Shown: positions 1-13,383 of the stretch, piece by piece | Layout: each line of letters begins with the position of its first letter | Position numbering within the stretch: the first letter of the stretch is position 1 | Assembly (NCBI GenBank): GCA_029204225.1 | Contig: CM055109.1 | Coordinates: 43,651,054-43,715,053 of the forward strand | From: Diphasiastrum complanatum | Lineage: Eukaryota > Streptophyta > Lycopodiopsida > Lycopodiales > Lycopodiaceae | Length of the DNA stretch: 64,000 bases | Direction: 5' to 3' | The notes under the pieces: generated by a model | Told to the model about the DNA's origin: nothing | Seen by the model: only the letters and a program-made list of their open reading frames with translations | Database searches by the model: none | Made by a program: the position numbers and the translations under genes

Positions 1-744
1 TGTTCTTTGTTTTGTTCAAAAAGCTAATATCGTGTTAACAAAATATGCACAAATGTTTATAAGACAAAGAAGTGGAATGCTTCTGTAAAGTGTCCCACAA
101 CAAGCTATTATTCACACAACACATCCTTGCTTGAAGAGAATCTCTAAAATGGTTTTTATCCCTCTTACTTTTGACATTATCTGTCTTGTGCTGCATCATG
201 CTCTTCATATTGTGAACACTAGAGCTCTCAGATGCACTCTACATTGCTGGTGTTGTCCATAGGTGCCATCAAATTCACTACAAATTGGAGAAGTGCGTTA
301 TGTACTTTGTTGTGCCACTTGATGTAAGGGTCTTGGCAAGCTATGCAGAGCTTGCAAGAATGATGTTTGGACCAAGAGTGTCGTCATGTAACACAGGGAG
401 TGGATTTGATTCAATAAAGAGTTATTTGACAAGCTTGCGTCACATCAACCTGACCAAGTGAAGCAAGGACACTAATAGAGTATAACAAAAAACATGATAC
501 AAACAATAATTGATAATTTCTCAAAAATATAGAGCTTAAAACCTATCTTAAAACAACGAGGACTTGAGAAAAATCAAATCAAACTTATTCTTTATAGTAC
601 ATCACTTGAAGAAAGTAATATCAATTAAATCATACCTTAATTGTTGAAAAGGGTGTGTGGAGGGGAGAGAGAGGGAGAGGGAGAGGGAGAGAGAGTTATT
701 ACTTGAGAGAAATAAATCTCAAAACTAACTTGCCAAACTCAACA
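1..744. other. No gene recognised
   Basis: AT-rich sequence without a convincing reading frame or repeat boundary. A purine-rich GA tract (about 661-695) lies just before the LINE remnant. The LINE similarity begins only near 745, so this stretch is probably host DNA or an older unrecognised repeat. Confidence 0.5.
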
Positions 745-2109
745 AGGAAATCTCTCTGAGAAGGAGAATTGCAAGAGCAACACTTTTCAGGAAAGTAAGA
801 GACTTGGAGGCTCAGGTTAAGGAAGGCAATGAGGATTTGGGAGCTACAGTAGTGGCTGAAAAATCCAAGCTTAAAGCCCTGGAGGAGCCTAGAGCATCTA
901 CAAAAATTCCTTCGAGATTGGTGGGCAGGCAAGGGGGATAGACTTGCTAAGGAGGTCTTCAAAACACTAAAAGTAAAGCAACAGATGGACCAAATCCCCC
1001 TTCTAGAAAAGGAGAATGGGGAGTATGCTAGGGATGAGGAGGAGAATGAAAACACTATTATGAGTTACTTTCAGGGCCTCATGGGGAAAAAGGAGATAGT
1101 GGATGAGCAGAAGGAAAAGGCAATAATGAAGACCCTAGAGGTGGTGCCTAGAGTGGTCTCACAGGAGGACATGGCTAGACTTGAAGAACCCCTTTCCCTT
1201 CAAGAAATTCAGCAAGCAATCAAAGAGCAGAAGAGAGGGGAAGCACCAGGAGTGGATGGGGTAGGTGCTGAATTTTACCTTCTCTTTCAAGAAAAAATTG
1301 CCTCTCTTTTTCTCCAAGTATGGGAAGAATCCTTACAGAAAGGTAGTCTACCAAGGATGCTGAACCAAGGAATTACAAAGCTGATTCATAAGAAGGGCTC
1401 CAAGAAGGTCCTAAAAAACTGGAGACCTATTACTATGCTAACCACGGGGTACAAAATCTTGGCAACGACAATTGTAAACAAAATGAAATCTAGACTACCA
1501 GGATGGGTGGAGAGGAGCAAAAAGGTTTCGTCCCAAGAAGACACATACAAGAGGTTATCTATAGCCTTTGGGAGGGAATAGCTTCAGCTGAGAGGAAAGG
1601 GCGACAAGATGATTTTCATGAAGGTGGATCTGGATAAAGCCCATGACAGGATGGAGTGGGGCTTCATCTTGGATATGCTCAGGACTCTAGGCTTTGGCCC
1701 TCGTTTCATTGGTTCCATCTCTATGCTACTCAGGGATGCCACAGCTAAGGTGATCTTGAATGGAAAATTGACAGGGGCTCTTCAGTTGGAGAGGTCCATC
1801 AAACAGGGGTGCCCACTTGGTCCCTATCTTTTCATTCTTGCTTCGGAGGCTCTTGGATACCCAGTGAAGGCTAAGATGAGAGAAGGAAAAATTCAGCCAC
1901 TACAAGTTCAAGGCAGCCCACCTCTTTGCTCCCAGACTTTTGTGGATGATGTGAACTTCGTAGTCAGAGATGATGGGCACTCAGAGAGGGAGCTTCTCGA
2001 GACTCTTGAGACCTTCTGCCTGGCTTCGAGGGAAGAAATAAACCATGCAAAGACGGCCTACATGAGAGGAATCCACCTTCCTCAAGGAAAAGAGTTGTGT
2101 CAGGATTGA
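745..2109 (+). pseudogene. LINE ORF2 fragment: linker and reverse transcriptase
   Basis: Two main open stretches (985-1581 and 1609-2109) encode consecutive parts of a LINE reverse transcriptase. Visible motifs are APGVDGV (fingers), the NWRPITML block, KVDLDKAHDRMEW (domain A, usually KxDxxKAYDxVxW), QGCPLGPYLF (domain B, usually QGCPLSPxLF) and FVDDVNF (domain C) with the two catalytic aspartates at 1945-1950. The usual F/YADD is FVDD here. The two stretches are separated by a stop and frame change at about 1580-1608. The linker upstream (745-985) is also frameshifted near 940. Confidence 0.85.
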
Positions 2110-3679
2110 AGAAGGAACTATTTTCAGACTACTTGGCATTCCCATGGGTTTTGGAGTTTCCATACATGCTAGATGGAATTGGGGGTTGGAGAGGGTCATT
2201 CCTACCCGGGAGAGGTAGAAAGGGCTTCAAGCCAGCATGGCAGGTAGAGTGCTAGTGCTCAAGCACTTATCTATGCCCAAGGTAATTTACTTCCTCTCTT
2301 GTTGGATGCCATCCGAGTGTGCTTTGAGGAGGTTTGAGGCGGTCTGCAGAAGTTTCCTCTGGGGGGCAAAGTTTGATGGCGGTGGGTATGTGGGGGTGGC
2401 TTGGAGTACATGTATTCTACCTAAGCATTTTGGAGGTTTAGGTCTCCCAAATCTGAAACAGTTGGCTACTAGGAGTATTGCCAAGTGGCTTGTGAGAGCA
2501 GCTGTGAGAAGGGAGGAGACCTGGGCTTGCCTTCTCCAAGAGGCAGCAAATTGTTGGGCCCCTATGAGAGCTCCAGGCTGGAGAAATTGGGAGCTAAGAG
2601 ATCTACTTCTGACCAATTGGAACTTCAAAGGAAAAGGAAGTGAACTATTCCGATGCCTCTGGTTGGGGTGGAAGAAAGGGAGCTACGCCTTAAAAGTAGT
2701 GCAAAAGGAGTTGTGGGACAAAGGGGGGATCCTAGAGATGAGTTGCTGGGCCTAGAGAGAGGGACCTCCCCTGGAGGAAAACTTAATAAAGGTGGCAATG
2801 AAAATCAGCAAAAAAGGAGTCAACAAGTGGGCCGATCTTTGGGACTTAGAGAAAGGGAAATGGACAAGCAAGGGGAGATATAAAAGGAAATGGGGCCTCA
2901 AGAGAGAGGAAATTGATATGCTTTGGGAGAGGTGGAGCCTGGGAGGACTTACCAAAGTAAGGCAGGGGCACAATATAGGTATGTGGGCTAAGGAATGGTT
3001 CATTGGGGAAGAGAAGGGCTGTATCCTGGAAAGGCCTCCAATAGCAAAGTTGTTTCCTCAAGAGGTAAGGTTGAAGTTGAATGGCAAATGGGGAATCACC
3101 TTGGATTCTAAGGAATGGGAGGGCATCTTTAGGGCAATATGGGCAAAGTTCCTGGACCCTAAAGTCTCTATTCTCCTATGGAGGATTACCCACAGGGCTA
3201 TTTGGACAAAGAGTACAGGGCTTCAGTGGGGCATCACAAATGGCTATTGCGATAGATGTGGCATGGACCTGGACTCCATTCAGCACACCTTCCTTCTCTG
3301 TGAGAAGAATGAGCCACTCACTTTCTTTATTCTTAGTATCTCTGATTACTTAGGTGTTAATGTTATTGGCAGTATTTCTTGGTTTCTTGGTTTCTTGGTT
3401 TGACCACTAGTATAGACAAAGGACATTTGGCTTTGCATTAGAGCTCTCATTCTTTGGTCCCTCTGGAAATGGAGGAATTCACAAATTTTTGGTAGTCCTA
3501 TACATCGTGTCTCTTTACTTAGTGGTCTTTGGGACAGGAGTAAAAGATACTTTGAGTCTTGTAGGAAAACTCTTCTAAAGAAGAAGTTGTCTAAGGATAG
3601 TCCTAAGGTCAAAAGTCTAGAGACTAAGAGATCATGGTTCCTGAAAGTAGTGGACAAACGTAGAGTCCGCCAGTTGTAA
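2110..3679 (+). pseudogene. LINE ORF2 fragment: connection region and zf-RVT C-terminus
   Basis: The frames 2237-2755, 2792-3403 and a third from about 3410 to the TAA at 3677 continue ORF2. The first carries the GRVLVLKHLSMPKVIYFL segment and an FGGLGLPNL motif typical of plant LINEs after the RT. The second has the zf-RVT signature: LLWRITHRAIWTK, then CDRCG, then a QHTFLLC block. The third reads as a basic C-terminal tail (KDIWLCIRALILWSLWKW). At least two frameshifts separate these parts, so no intact protein can be made. Confidence 0.8.
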
Positions 3680-3726
3680 ATCACTTTACCATTCTTATAG
3701 ATAAAATCTGAACTACTGCTTACTAT

Positions 3727-3728
<2 letters not shown>

Positions 3729-3784
<56 letters not shown>
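3729..3784. repeat. (AT)28 microsatellite
   Basis: Uninterrupted AT dinucleotide tract about 50 bp after the LINE ORF2 stop. Its position suggests it grew from the 3' tail of the LINE. Confidence 0.95.
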
Positions 3785-3787
<3 letters not shown>

Positions 3788-4799
3788 AAAACACAGAGGA
3801 TTTGGGTTCTATATATAATGAACATAATGGCACTTACTCTTATGTGGTCACCACTTATTGACTTTCTTACTCTTAAGATTTAACTTAACAAGGTCTTTGC
3901 TATTCTAATCTAACTTGGTGGTTATGCTTGTGATGAGCTTATTCTCTACACTAAATCTTATGACATTACATCAAAATGAATTAGATATGCAACCTAACTT
4001 AGGTTTTCCATATGGACTTACAAGCATAGAGTCTTAATTGGCTTGTTTATTCTCACTAATGTTGTGAAATTGTATTTGTAATAGAATATCTATGTTCCTT
4101 GATGAAGCCAAGTTGCAAGAAGTTGATAATTACATTTTTAGTGAAGTGTGATAGTCGTGGTGGACACAACGGAAAGTGTCTTTTGTCAAGTCAGTTCAAA
4201 CATCTTCAAGTTGATAGAATGAGTAATTCTTGGAGAATTCCTCATTAGACTATACTACATAGATTTGGCACAATAGCCCAACTTTGGTAGTGATGAACCT
4301 TGCTTGTTTTCTAGTTGTTTTGACCTTGCATTTGGATTTAGCATGGTTTTTAGTTGGACTAATGTGAATTGCTCTAATGGAATTCAAAGCTGGATAACAA
4401 TAATCAATTGTAGCCTTTCCCTTGTCATAATTCCATCATCCAATGGGATTCGCTCAGTTGGTCAACTTGGCATCTAAAGTTTCTTTGGTCCCACAATTGA
4501 AGCCCCCCTTCGAAGCCCAGATACATAATTCTACTCTTTTGAAGATTGCATGGAAGCACCATATGGAAACCTTGTGACTGGATTGAAGTTTCATCAAGTT
4601 GTTCACCTACCAATGGTATTGATTGAAGCACAAAATTTAGGTATTTTCTTAATGATTTTTCAAAGAGACTAAATAATATCATCTTTATTTCTTTTGTCTA
4701 TAGTTGCTTGAATGACACTACCAAGTCCCTGCTCTATTATGTGTGAAAGTACTGTACTTTAGGACCATAAATGGAGCTATAAAATATCCACAAGAGTGA
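3785..4799. other. Intergenic, nothing recognised
   Basis: AT-rich DNA with only short random frames and no recognisable protein, terminal repeat or RNA gene. Confidence 0.5.
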
Positions 4800-5442
4800 T
4801 TGGATGCTTGCTTAACAATCTATCAAAAAACTAGACACAAAAAAGTTGATCTAGATTGGCAATTTGACAAACAAGAAGCATTAACAATCAAAAGACTTGA
4901 GCAGCATTGAAATCCGAGACCACACGTGTGTACTACAGGATGTAGTACGGCCTTCAAACTTAGAAACAAGTAGAAATTGATTTGGTTTCATTTGGATCAC
5001 AAAAACTCAATGTACATAGTGAACTAGCTTGAGATTGCCAATGAGCTCCAAAGATTTTCTATCTTATCACTATGGGAGCTTGGAATACATAGCAAATTCG
5101 ACTTCCTTCTTGAATTTAGGTGGATTTCCAGCATGTAATAAGGAAGTTAATTCACCCTTCTTGCCCTAAAATGAAACCCTAGCCTAGATCCTTGAGTTAT
5201 GCTTGGTAGGTAGCTAGTTGGTCAAATTTTTACCTTAAACGCAGGTGTAGGTCCTATAAAGTAGGGATGACCACCAAATAGACATGACCAACTCTCTTGA
5301 CTTGACCTAACCTACATTAGGAGTGGTTTGCCACGTGGCATCTTGGCCTCACATGTGTGGAATCCACTTATGTACAAAATTTACATTATACTACATAGCT
5401 TTTGATCAAGCTAGATTTGCCAATTTTTGGCAATTCTTCACA
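4800..5442 (-). repeat. Probable 3' LTR of the Copia remnant at 5.4-7.8 kb
   Basis: On the minus strand a purine tract (GAGGAGGAG, 5443-5451) is followed directly by TGTGAAGAATTG at 5442, the normal polypurine tract/LTR-start arrangement. Element E has the closely similar GAGGGAG followed by TGTGAAAAATTG. The far end of this LTR (about 4800) is only estimated from the 653-bp LTR of element E. No second LTR is seen to the right of the gag remnant. Confidence 0.5.
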
Positions 5443-5653
5443 CTCCTCCTCAAATTCGGCTTGATCTATCTACAATTCTCTTGCTAGATGAATGAATGCT
5501 TTTAGAAGTGTCTAAAAAATCCAGCCACAAATAAGGAACTTTTGAGACTCCAATAGACAATGATGTCCATGAAGGATCTTTCACCACCTCTTAAAGAATC
5601 CCTTACAAGATGTTCCACAAATGTGTCTATATACATGTAGCACACTTCAAAAA

Positions 5654-6163
5654 CTATACATCATGCCAAGCCATGAATTCCAAGGCATTTTGTGCACTTG
5701 AAGATACATCAATTAAAATATTAAGTGCATAAATAATGTTGCCAAAGACAACTTGCCTTGCTTGATCCATATGATTGAGTCTTGATGGCTCCATCTTGAT
5801 ACTTAAGGTTCTTCTTGGAGTCCTTGGGTCTTGAGCTTGCTCCTCCACTTGACTTGACTCCAAACCATCAATGAATTGAATAAGGTGTTGATCCAAAGGT
5901 GCTTCTTCAAGTTTACAAATCTTCCACTTTTGAAAGATCACATTTCCACCATTGACAACTTCTTTGATGGAAAACAAGTAGATTCTACAATCTCTACTTG
6001 AAGAGCAAAACACTGCCATTATTCCTATCATTGAAATAGGATAATCTTTGGTCCTTACATTGGAATGATCATGCACAAAGCATGTGGATACAAAGATTTC
6101 TAATACAAATGATGTTTCATCTTCTATGACTCTATTCAAACTATTACAAAAATAGTTATCCAA
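5654..6163 (-). pseudogene. Copia integrase-RT linker remnant
   Basis: The C-terminal half (PRRTLSIKMEPSRLNHMDQ and following) aligns by eye with the linker of element E around PRRTPRHKVKPSRLTYDGK, just before the reverse transcriptase. The N-terminal half is not recognisable. It marks the right edge of the lost RT region. Confidence 0.6.
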
Positions 6164-6176
6164 TGAAATTGCTTTA

Positions 6177-6998
6177 TCAACAACAGATGTCTAATTTCAT
6201 TGTCTTGTCATAAAGAGTACTAAACACCATAGATCTTAAAGGTAAGAAACAAGCCACCTCATGTCTACTAATACTTTTCAAAAAGTATTCAAAGATAGTA
6301 GACTCTCCAATGCTCACCACCCTTGCAAGATGCACACTTGAATGGACAATTTGCATGCAATTTGATGACTTGACCATTGTCATTGAGGACTCCCTTGGAA
6401 CTCTCATGCTTTGAGGCTGATCCTCAAGATCTTCCTCCTTTTGATGCTCCTCCTCAATGCAAGCAAGATCACACTTTGCCAAGATCTCCTCTTGAGTGAT
6501 CTCCTCCTTTGCCAAGCTCATTTTTTCAAAAGCAACACTAGCTTCCAACTTAAACAATCTTCCATGTTTAAATCCCTTTGCAATGCAAACATCATTCTTC
6601 AAGATGAAACAAACACCATGCTTAAAGTGGACATTTAAACCACTTTCTAAGAGTAGACCAACACTAAGCATATTCTTGGTGATTGATGGTACATAAAGGA
6701 TATTTTCTAGATCCATGCATTTTGAGGATTCTAGACACAAAGAGATGGTGCCAACACCATCTATCCTACACTCTTCATCATTTGTAGTAAAGAAAAACTT
6801 TTTAATATCATTGAATGAGTGTAAGGTTGAGAAAAAGTCCTTTTCACAAGACATGTGGGAGCTAGCCCCACTGTCGATCCACCAATTGTCTCTTGAATTG
6901 CTATTGCTTGTTGGTGAGGATGTAGATGCCATCAAGAATACATCTACTTCATCCTCCTCCTCCTCCTTTGCAAGGTTTCCTTGTTTGTCCTCCTCCAC
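6177..6998 (-). pseudogene. Copia protease and pre-integrase remnant
   Basis: Contains WWIDSGASSHM, the active-site block of the Copia aspartic protease (DSGA), followed by the typical NILYVPSITKNMLSVGLLL strand region. It then drifts into sequence without the HHCC zinc-binding residues of the integrase N-terminus, so integrase has been deleted or scrambled. Confidence 0.75.
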
Positions 6999-7006
6999 TT
7001 GTGCTC

Positions 7007-7797
7007 TTAGCCTCTTGTAGCATTCAGATGCATAATGCCCCTTCTTTCCACAAAAGAAGCATTTCTACTTTGACTTGTCCTTTGAGCTTGATGCATCATC
7101 CTCTTCTTTGGCCTCCTTTGGATGCTTCTTCTTTCCATTGGTCTTCTTTTTGCCCTTGAATGAGAAATTGGCTTTCTCATCACCATCTTGCAAAGACAAG
7201 AACTCATCCTAGATTTTGCATGGAGCATCCTACACTCTTCAGCCACTAATACACTGTGAAGTCTTTCTATAGTTGACAAAGTGTCTTGGATGACAAAACT
7301 TTGGACCAAATTTGCAAAGTCATCTCCTAGACCATTAAGAACAATTTGTACAAGCTCTCCATCATGAATCTTCTCTCCAATGGAAGCCAACTCCCTATTT
7401 AGAGACTTGATTCTAAGTACATAATCCTGTGCACTCTCCTCACTTCTCCTCATGCTTTGCAAGATCTGATTTCTAAGCATGAGTACTCTTGAAGTGTTAC
7501 TAGATTCATAGATTGATTTTAAAGACCCCCAAGCCTCTTTAGCACTAGTACATGCTGATACTTCTCTCAACAAATCATTGCAAGTGCAAGCCTAGATCTC
7601 TTCTTGTATCTAGCTAACTCTTGTGCACCTAGAGGTTCATCTTCATCTTCAATCAAGAACTCATAAAGGTCTTGGAGCACCAAGAGTGACTCCATCCTAA
7701 CCTTCCAAATAGCATAATTTGTAGAATTCAATCTCTCACTAGCTTCTAGAAGGTATGCTCCAGCAGATCCCATCTTACTAGTGACTTCTACAAACAA
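7007..7797 (-). pseudogene. Copia gag remnant (UBN2-type)
   Basis: Two overlapping frames (7797-7567 and 7573-7007) together give a Copia Gag: ERLNSTNYAIWKVRMESLL at the N-terminus, then the UBN2-like helical region with SAKEAWGSLKSIYESSN and GLGDDFANLVQSF. Gag forms the particle that packages element RNA. The frame breaks near 7570, and the CCHC zinc knuckle expected near the C-terminus (about 7030) is degraded. The start ATG (about 7770, in MGSAG) sits at the same point as in element E. Confidence 0.8.

Positions 7798-9384
<1,587 letters not shown>

Positions 9385-9426
<42 letters not shown>
9385..9426. repeat. (GT)21 microsatellite
   Basis: Uninterrupted GT dinucleotide tract of 42 bp, followed by a G-rich TGGGTGGGGGTGGGGGTGG stretch with G-quadruplex potential. 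Confidence 0.95.
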
Positions 9427-9427
<1 letters not shown>

Positions 9428-9607
9428 GGGTGGGGGTGGGGGTGGAGAATGATGGGTGTGCTGTGGTGGATGTGAAGCTTGCAAGATGGAGGGTGGAAAA
9501 GTCAAACATGTGTGCCATGGGCTGTGTGCATTTGTAGAAATTATTTATGGTAAATCTAATAGAATTTGTGTTATATTGATGAGTTTCAGAGATAACACCA
9601 ACATTTC

Positions 9608-10020
9608 AGGGTGGTTTAAGACTAAATTGTCTGGCAAGTCCCAAATATAAAATGGAGTACTCCCATTGGTTCAAAGAGGGAAAATGGGTTCCCCCTCTTT
9701 TAGACTGAGCTTGAATTGCTACCATGTGGTAGATGAGGTGGCATGAGACCCATGCCACGTAAGGACAACTCAAGCCCATTTTTTGGGCTTGGGAACATTG
9801 CTTGGCATGCTGAGTGTCAAAGGCAACTTAACAAAAATGGACCAATCAAATGATAAGGATTCAAACTAGCCAATCTGATTGCGGCCTTTCATTTGGCACT
9901 TGTCAACCAAGTTTGAAAAGGGAGTGATCCATTCTCCGTCAACTCGCTCGCTAAAATTTAAAAAATTGGTGACAAGTCAAAGGGCCAACAAAGGACTTGC
10001 CACTAGTCTAAAACCACCCT
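9608..10020. mobile_element. MITE-like inverted-repeat element (413 bp)
   Basis: The left end AGGGTGGTTTAAGACTAAA...GGCAAGTCC is matched in reverse complement by the right end GGACTTGCC...AGTCTAAAACCACCCT, giving imperfect terminal inverted repeats of about 30 bp. There is no coding capacity. I see no clear target-site duplication, so the superfamily is open. It looks like a non-autonomous DNA transposon. Confidence 0.6.
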
Positions 10021-12573
10021 AAGTCTATTCCAAGAGTCATGTAACTCTATTCTAGGTGTTATTAGCAACACCTATGAATAATGTATTGAATGGATTAAAT
10101 AGTAGGAAGGGTGGCCTAATTAGTATTAATCCCATCCAATGGAATGACAGACTAGATGAGAGTCTTAAAGCTCTCAAAGATTAAACTCCCTTAACTACAC
10201 TCTTGCAAATCATTGATGTTGATATAGGGCATATTGTTAGGATGGATGCAAGCAATCTGAAATTGGAACAAACTGCTTGCATGGCAGACCCAATTGCCTT
10301 TGAGAGCAATTGCGTGATGAATAATCAATTTCACCCCCTAATCTTAGTTTGACCTTTTTAATAAAGAGAATGGTGCTCCCTCCACAATAGAATCTATGGG
10401 AACAAAAACGTTATGACAAAAAAAAATTTACATGCACCTTCCATCAACCTTCTTCTAGTTGCCGGAAGGTGCACATAAAAAAATTTGTCTTTTTTTACAC
10501 TCACTTCGGCTTGGAAGGTGTCAAAAAAAAAAAAAAAACGACCAAAAGAACACTAAAATTTAACAAATATTACGACGGGGAATAACTCCTGGGGGCATTT
10601 TGCTCTCGGGCTGGGCGGAACGTTCTCGGAGGGAGACCCACCCGCCTCCCAAGAAAACTCCACCATAGGCCTGGAATGGTATCCCCCTACCTCTGCCTTA
10701 TACCATGCAAAACAGACTGTTTTTGGTGGCAATCTAGATCAAGTGGGAAGGCGGCTTATGAGATAGCGTGGGCTCGTATTGTAGCTGGTGCGGTATGACC
10801 CACTGAGAGGCCTACTAGTAACCATCTCGCCATAAGTCCCTTGAGCCTAGCCATCTCTATCTTGGAGACCTGTTGACACAAAGCAATGCCCTGTGTCCTG
10901 CCATCCAACCGTGTAGCCCCAGCAGAAACAATCTCACCCTCATGAGAATGCTAGAGTGTGTGTGTCCACAATGAAGACAGCACCATCTCCACGCCCACTC
11001 TCAATCAACATGGAGGCACCACCCACTAAACATCATCATGCAAAAGGACTGCAGGACAATGTCTTGATCTTAGTATCTGAAATCCATGAAAATGGGTGCT
11101 TGTTGCCACCCGAACTTGCAAGCCAAAAAATCCTCTACAAATCTTTCAGATTTGTTGATGTCTCTGTGTACAGACACCGAAACGCCTGAATGATGCCCAG
11201 TTCCCACAATTACTTTCGTGCTACCTTCGGCTTCAATACAAGTCCTGACTCACTGATTTTGGCCTCCTGTAGACTCCACAACTTGCAAAGACAAGAAGCC
11301 TCTACAGCTGCCCAAAAAATCAGAATCGCCGATTCTCTTTCTACAACCACTAAAATCCTAGTGCAGTTCTCATGTTCTCCAAAGAGTAGCACACAAACTG
11401 GTTTAGGATCGACCTCTATAACTCATAAAAATTTGCAAAAAGTTTTTGGCATTCGGAATGACCTTGCTCCAGAACAAGGGCCCTCCCAAAATGCATCATG
11501 ATTTAACTACGGTAGAAACATAGCTCTCAAGAATAAACAAATACGAAGACTATCTTAACATGAGTGACTGATTCCTGTTTAGGATAAAGTCTACACTTGA
11601 CACCATTACCAAGGACCAGCTTTAAATCTCTTGCAAGACTCCTAGCCGTGCTCTCAACACTATCCTCGCAATCAACCCATGTTACCTTTAATATTTCTGA
11701 GATATTGAGAAACAAGAGCTACAGTTCAAACCAGAAAAACACCACAATAGCATCCTTCATCAAGAACGTTTCAATCACTCAAGCGATGATATCTAGATTT
11801 CATTTTCTCAAAAATAACAAGAACATTGTGATATACCACAAAGAAATTGTCACAAATTTCACAAATAAGAAAGTGATTAAGATTGTATGCAACGTAATAC
11901 GTTATTTTTAAGTCTTAAATATCTTAAAAATTTGGCTAATAATTACCATTTCCTTTTATTACCTCAAAGATTAAACTGTCATTCAAAGTGTGTGCATGAG
12001 TACACATATGACAACAATGAAAAACATAGATGACATGATTTTGTAAATGTAAATAGATATTTTTTAATTTGATTATTATTGGTGGGGATGATGTAGATGC
12101 GTCACGCAGGTTGAGAGCCTAGCAATGCATGCAAGAAAGAAAATAGGAATGCAAACTCTTTGCTATTTATGATTTGCATATAAAAGTGCAACTATAGCGA
12201 GCATGCATGCAAGAAAAAGAGAAACATGAATTTGTTTATATTTATGGCATGTAAAGCGAATTTTTGCAATAAGTCCTTAACAATGCCATAAAGCTTTTTG
12301 TGTGCACATACTCTTATAAATTGAGACACCCTCCTTCACTTTTGAATAAACTTCATTGACCAACTAGAACACATAGTATTGCCTTGTGCAAGGCAATGCC
12401 AAATAACATCCACATTGTGGCAATGAGGACCAGGACCTTGTATTCTGACGTAACACAAGCAATTTCCCAACATAAACTTGCCATAGAGCATTATACACAA
12501 TAAAGTTTGCAGCATGCACTTTCTAGCATAATCACAGAATACTCTAGATGAACTTCGAATGCAAGATCGTAAT
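10021..12573. other. Downstream of DET2; includes a GC-richer stretch of unknown nature
   Basis: Mostly AT-rich. From about 10,570 to 11,190 the sequence is clearly richer in GC and has a protein-like minus-strand frame (for example DGRTQGIALCQQVSKIEMAR, about 10,800-10,890) that is interrupted by stops. It could be a decayed gene or repeat; I do not recognise it. Plus-strand frames at 10,956-11,501 have no recognisable motif. The rest, including the 600 bp after the DET2 stop, shows nothing I can name. Confidence 0.4.
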
Positions 12574-13335
12574 TCATAAAACGAAAGGAATTATAGCTCT
12601 CCTCTTTTGGGGGTAATCAGAAAACTTCTTCTGATACCACTCGTGATGGGAAACTGCTCGTGGAATCAGATTTCCAGCAGAGGCGAGTGCAAAGACCAAC
12701 CCTGCAGGCGACCATGTCAGTATTGCCCAACCTAGCCACTCCAGGATCTCCGCAGCATAATTAGGGCATGTTACAAACTCAAAAAGCCATCCTTTGGGCA
12801 CCTTATAGCTTCGATCTTCCGAATTCTGTCTCAAAGATAAGAGCACGGAATCTGCCCATATGTTGGTAACCAACCCAACGAAGAACACTGTCGACCCTAA
12901 CAAAAACTTGGGGCTGGAAAGCCAATCCGAGGGGTAAACCCCATAATGCGAGATCCAGCGAGCCTGTAAGTAAGCATTGATAAAGTTGAAAAGGAATCCC
13001 GAAGCAATAACTGCAATTGGCATTCCCTTATTCTCTTCCTTAATTCGGAATGGGTAGATAAGCGTCCTGTGAACGTAGTGAAGCTGAAAGAATCTGAAAA
13101 GACAGAGTGGAATAGTGTGGGTGTGGTGATCGCCCATGACAAAGACGATGAAGGAGGCCCAGAGAGCAGGGCTTTCCATTAGAACCCATCCATCGCGGGC
13201 TGCCATGGTCGGACCCCAGCCTCTGCGAACGTGCCTGCCATAGGGAACGATCAGGCGCTTCAAGCACAGCGGCAAGAGCACAAAAAATGCTGTCGTTCCC
13301 CATAGCGTTCGCCAGTACCATTTCTCGTCCTCCAT
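12574..13335 (-). CDS. DET2: Steroid 5-alpha-reductase DET2-like (brassinosteroid biosynthesis)
   Basis: Intronless 253-residue frame matching plant DET2 along its length (Arabidopsis DET2 is 262 aa). DET2 is an ER-membrane, NADPH-dependent enzyme that reduces the delta-4 bond of (24R)-24-methylcholest-4-en-3-one and related steroids on the way to brassinosteroids. Visible: several hydrophobic membrane spans (about 14-30, 57-68, 105-123, 146-160, 203-220), PYGRHVRRGWGPT (31-43), an early MESP block (53-56), FVHRTLIYP-like VHRTLIYP (88-95), ARWISHY (125-131), and the C-terminal PF02544 part with CPNYAAEILEWLGWA (190-204), NLIPRA, HHEWYQKKF and YPQKRRAIIPF. I chose the ATG at 13335 (MEDEKWYW) because the frame further upstream runs through the dinucleotide repeat. 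Odd: the family NYFGE motif reads NYAAE (192-196); the glutamate equivalent to Arabidopsis Glu204 is kept. The frame is intact, so the gene is probably functional. Confidence 0.93.
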   Translation of the reverse strand: MEDEKWYWRTLWGTTAFFVLLPLCLKRLIVPYGRHVRRGWGPTMAARDGWVLMESPALWASFIVFVMGDHHTHTIPLCLFRFFQLHYVHRTLIYPFRIKEENKGMPIAVIASGFLFNFINAYLQARWISHYGVYPSDWLSSPKFLLGSTVFFVGLVTNIWADSVLLSLRQNSEDRSYKVPKGWLFEFVTCPNYAAEILEWLGWAILTWSPAGLVFALASAGNLIPRAVSHHEWYQKKFSDYPQKRRAIIPFVL

Positions 13336-13383
13336 CCTTTTTCCTTCTCCTCCCGCATCAATCCCCTGTCTGTCTGTCTGTCT

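Larger units (their letters stand above)
745..3727 (+). mobile_element. 5'-truncated non-LTR retrotransposon (LINE, L1-like)
   Basis: Remnant of a plant L1-type LINE. The order on + is the endonuclease-RT linker, reverse transcriptase, connection region and a zf-RVT-type C-terminal domain, as in ORF2 of plant LINEs. The endonuclease and ORF1 are absent, as expected from 5' truncation during target-primed reverse transcription. At least three frameshifts or stops (near 940, 1580 and 2110) break the frame. The last open frame ends at the TAA at 3677-3679 and is followed within about 50 bp by an (AT)n tract that probably marks the element's 3' end. The element is dead. Confidence 0.85.
5443..7797 (-). 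mobile_element. Degenerate Copia retrotransposon, element-E-like family
   Basis: Minus-strand Copia remnant. From right to left it holds gag (7797-7007), protease and start of pre-integrase (6998-6177), then the linker between integrase and RT (6163-5654), then a polypurine tract and LTR. The integrase core, RT and RNase H are missing. Gag and protease resemble the intact element at 43-49 kb, so both probably belong to one lineage. No PBS or 5' LTR is recognisable beyond 7797. Confidence 0.8.

Noticed and set aside
10956-11501. Two adjacent plus-strand frames as a gene
   Set aside because: No recognisable motif, separated by a stop, and composition suggests the opposite strand if anything is coding.
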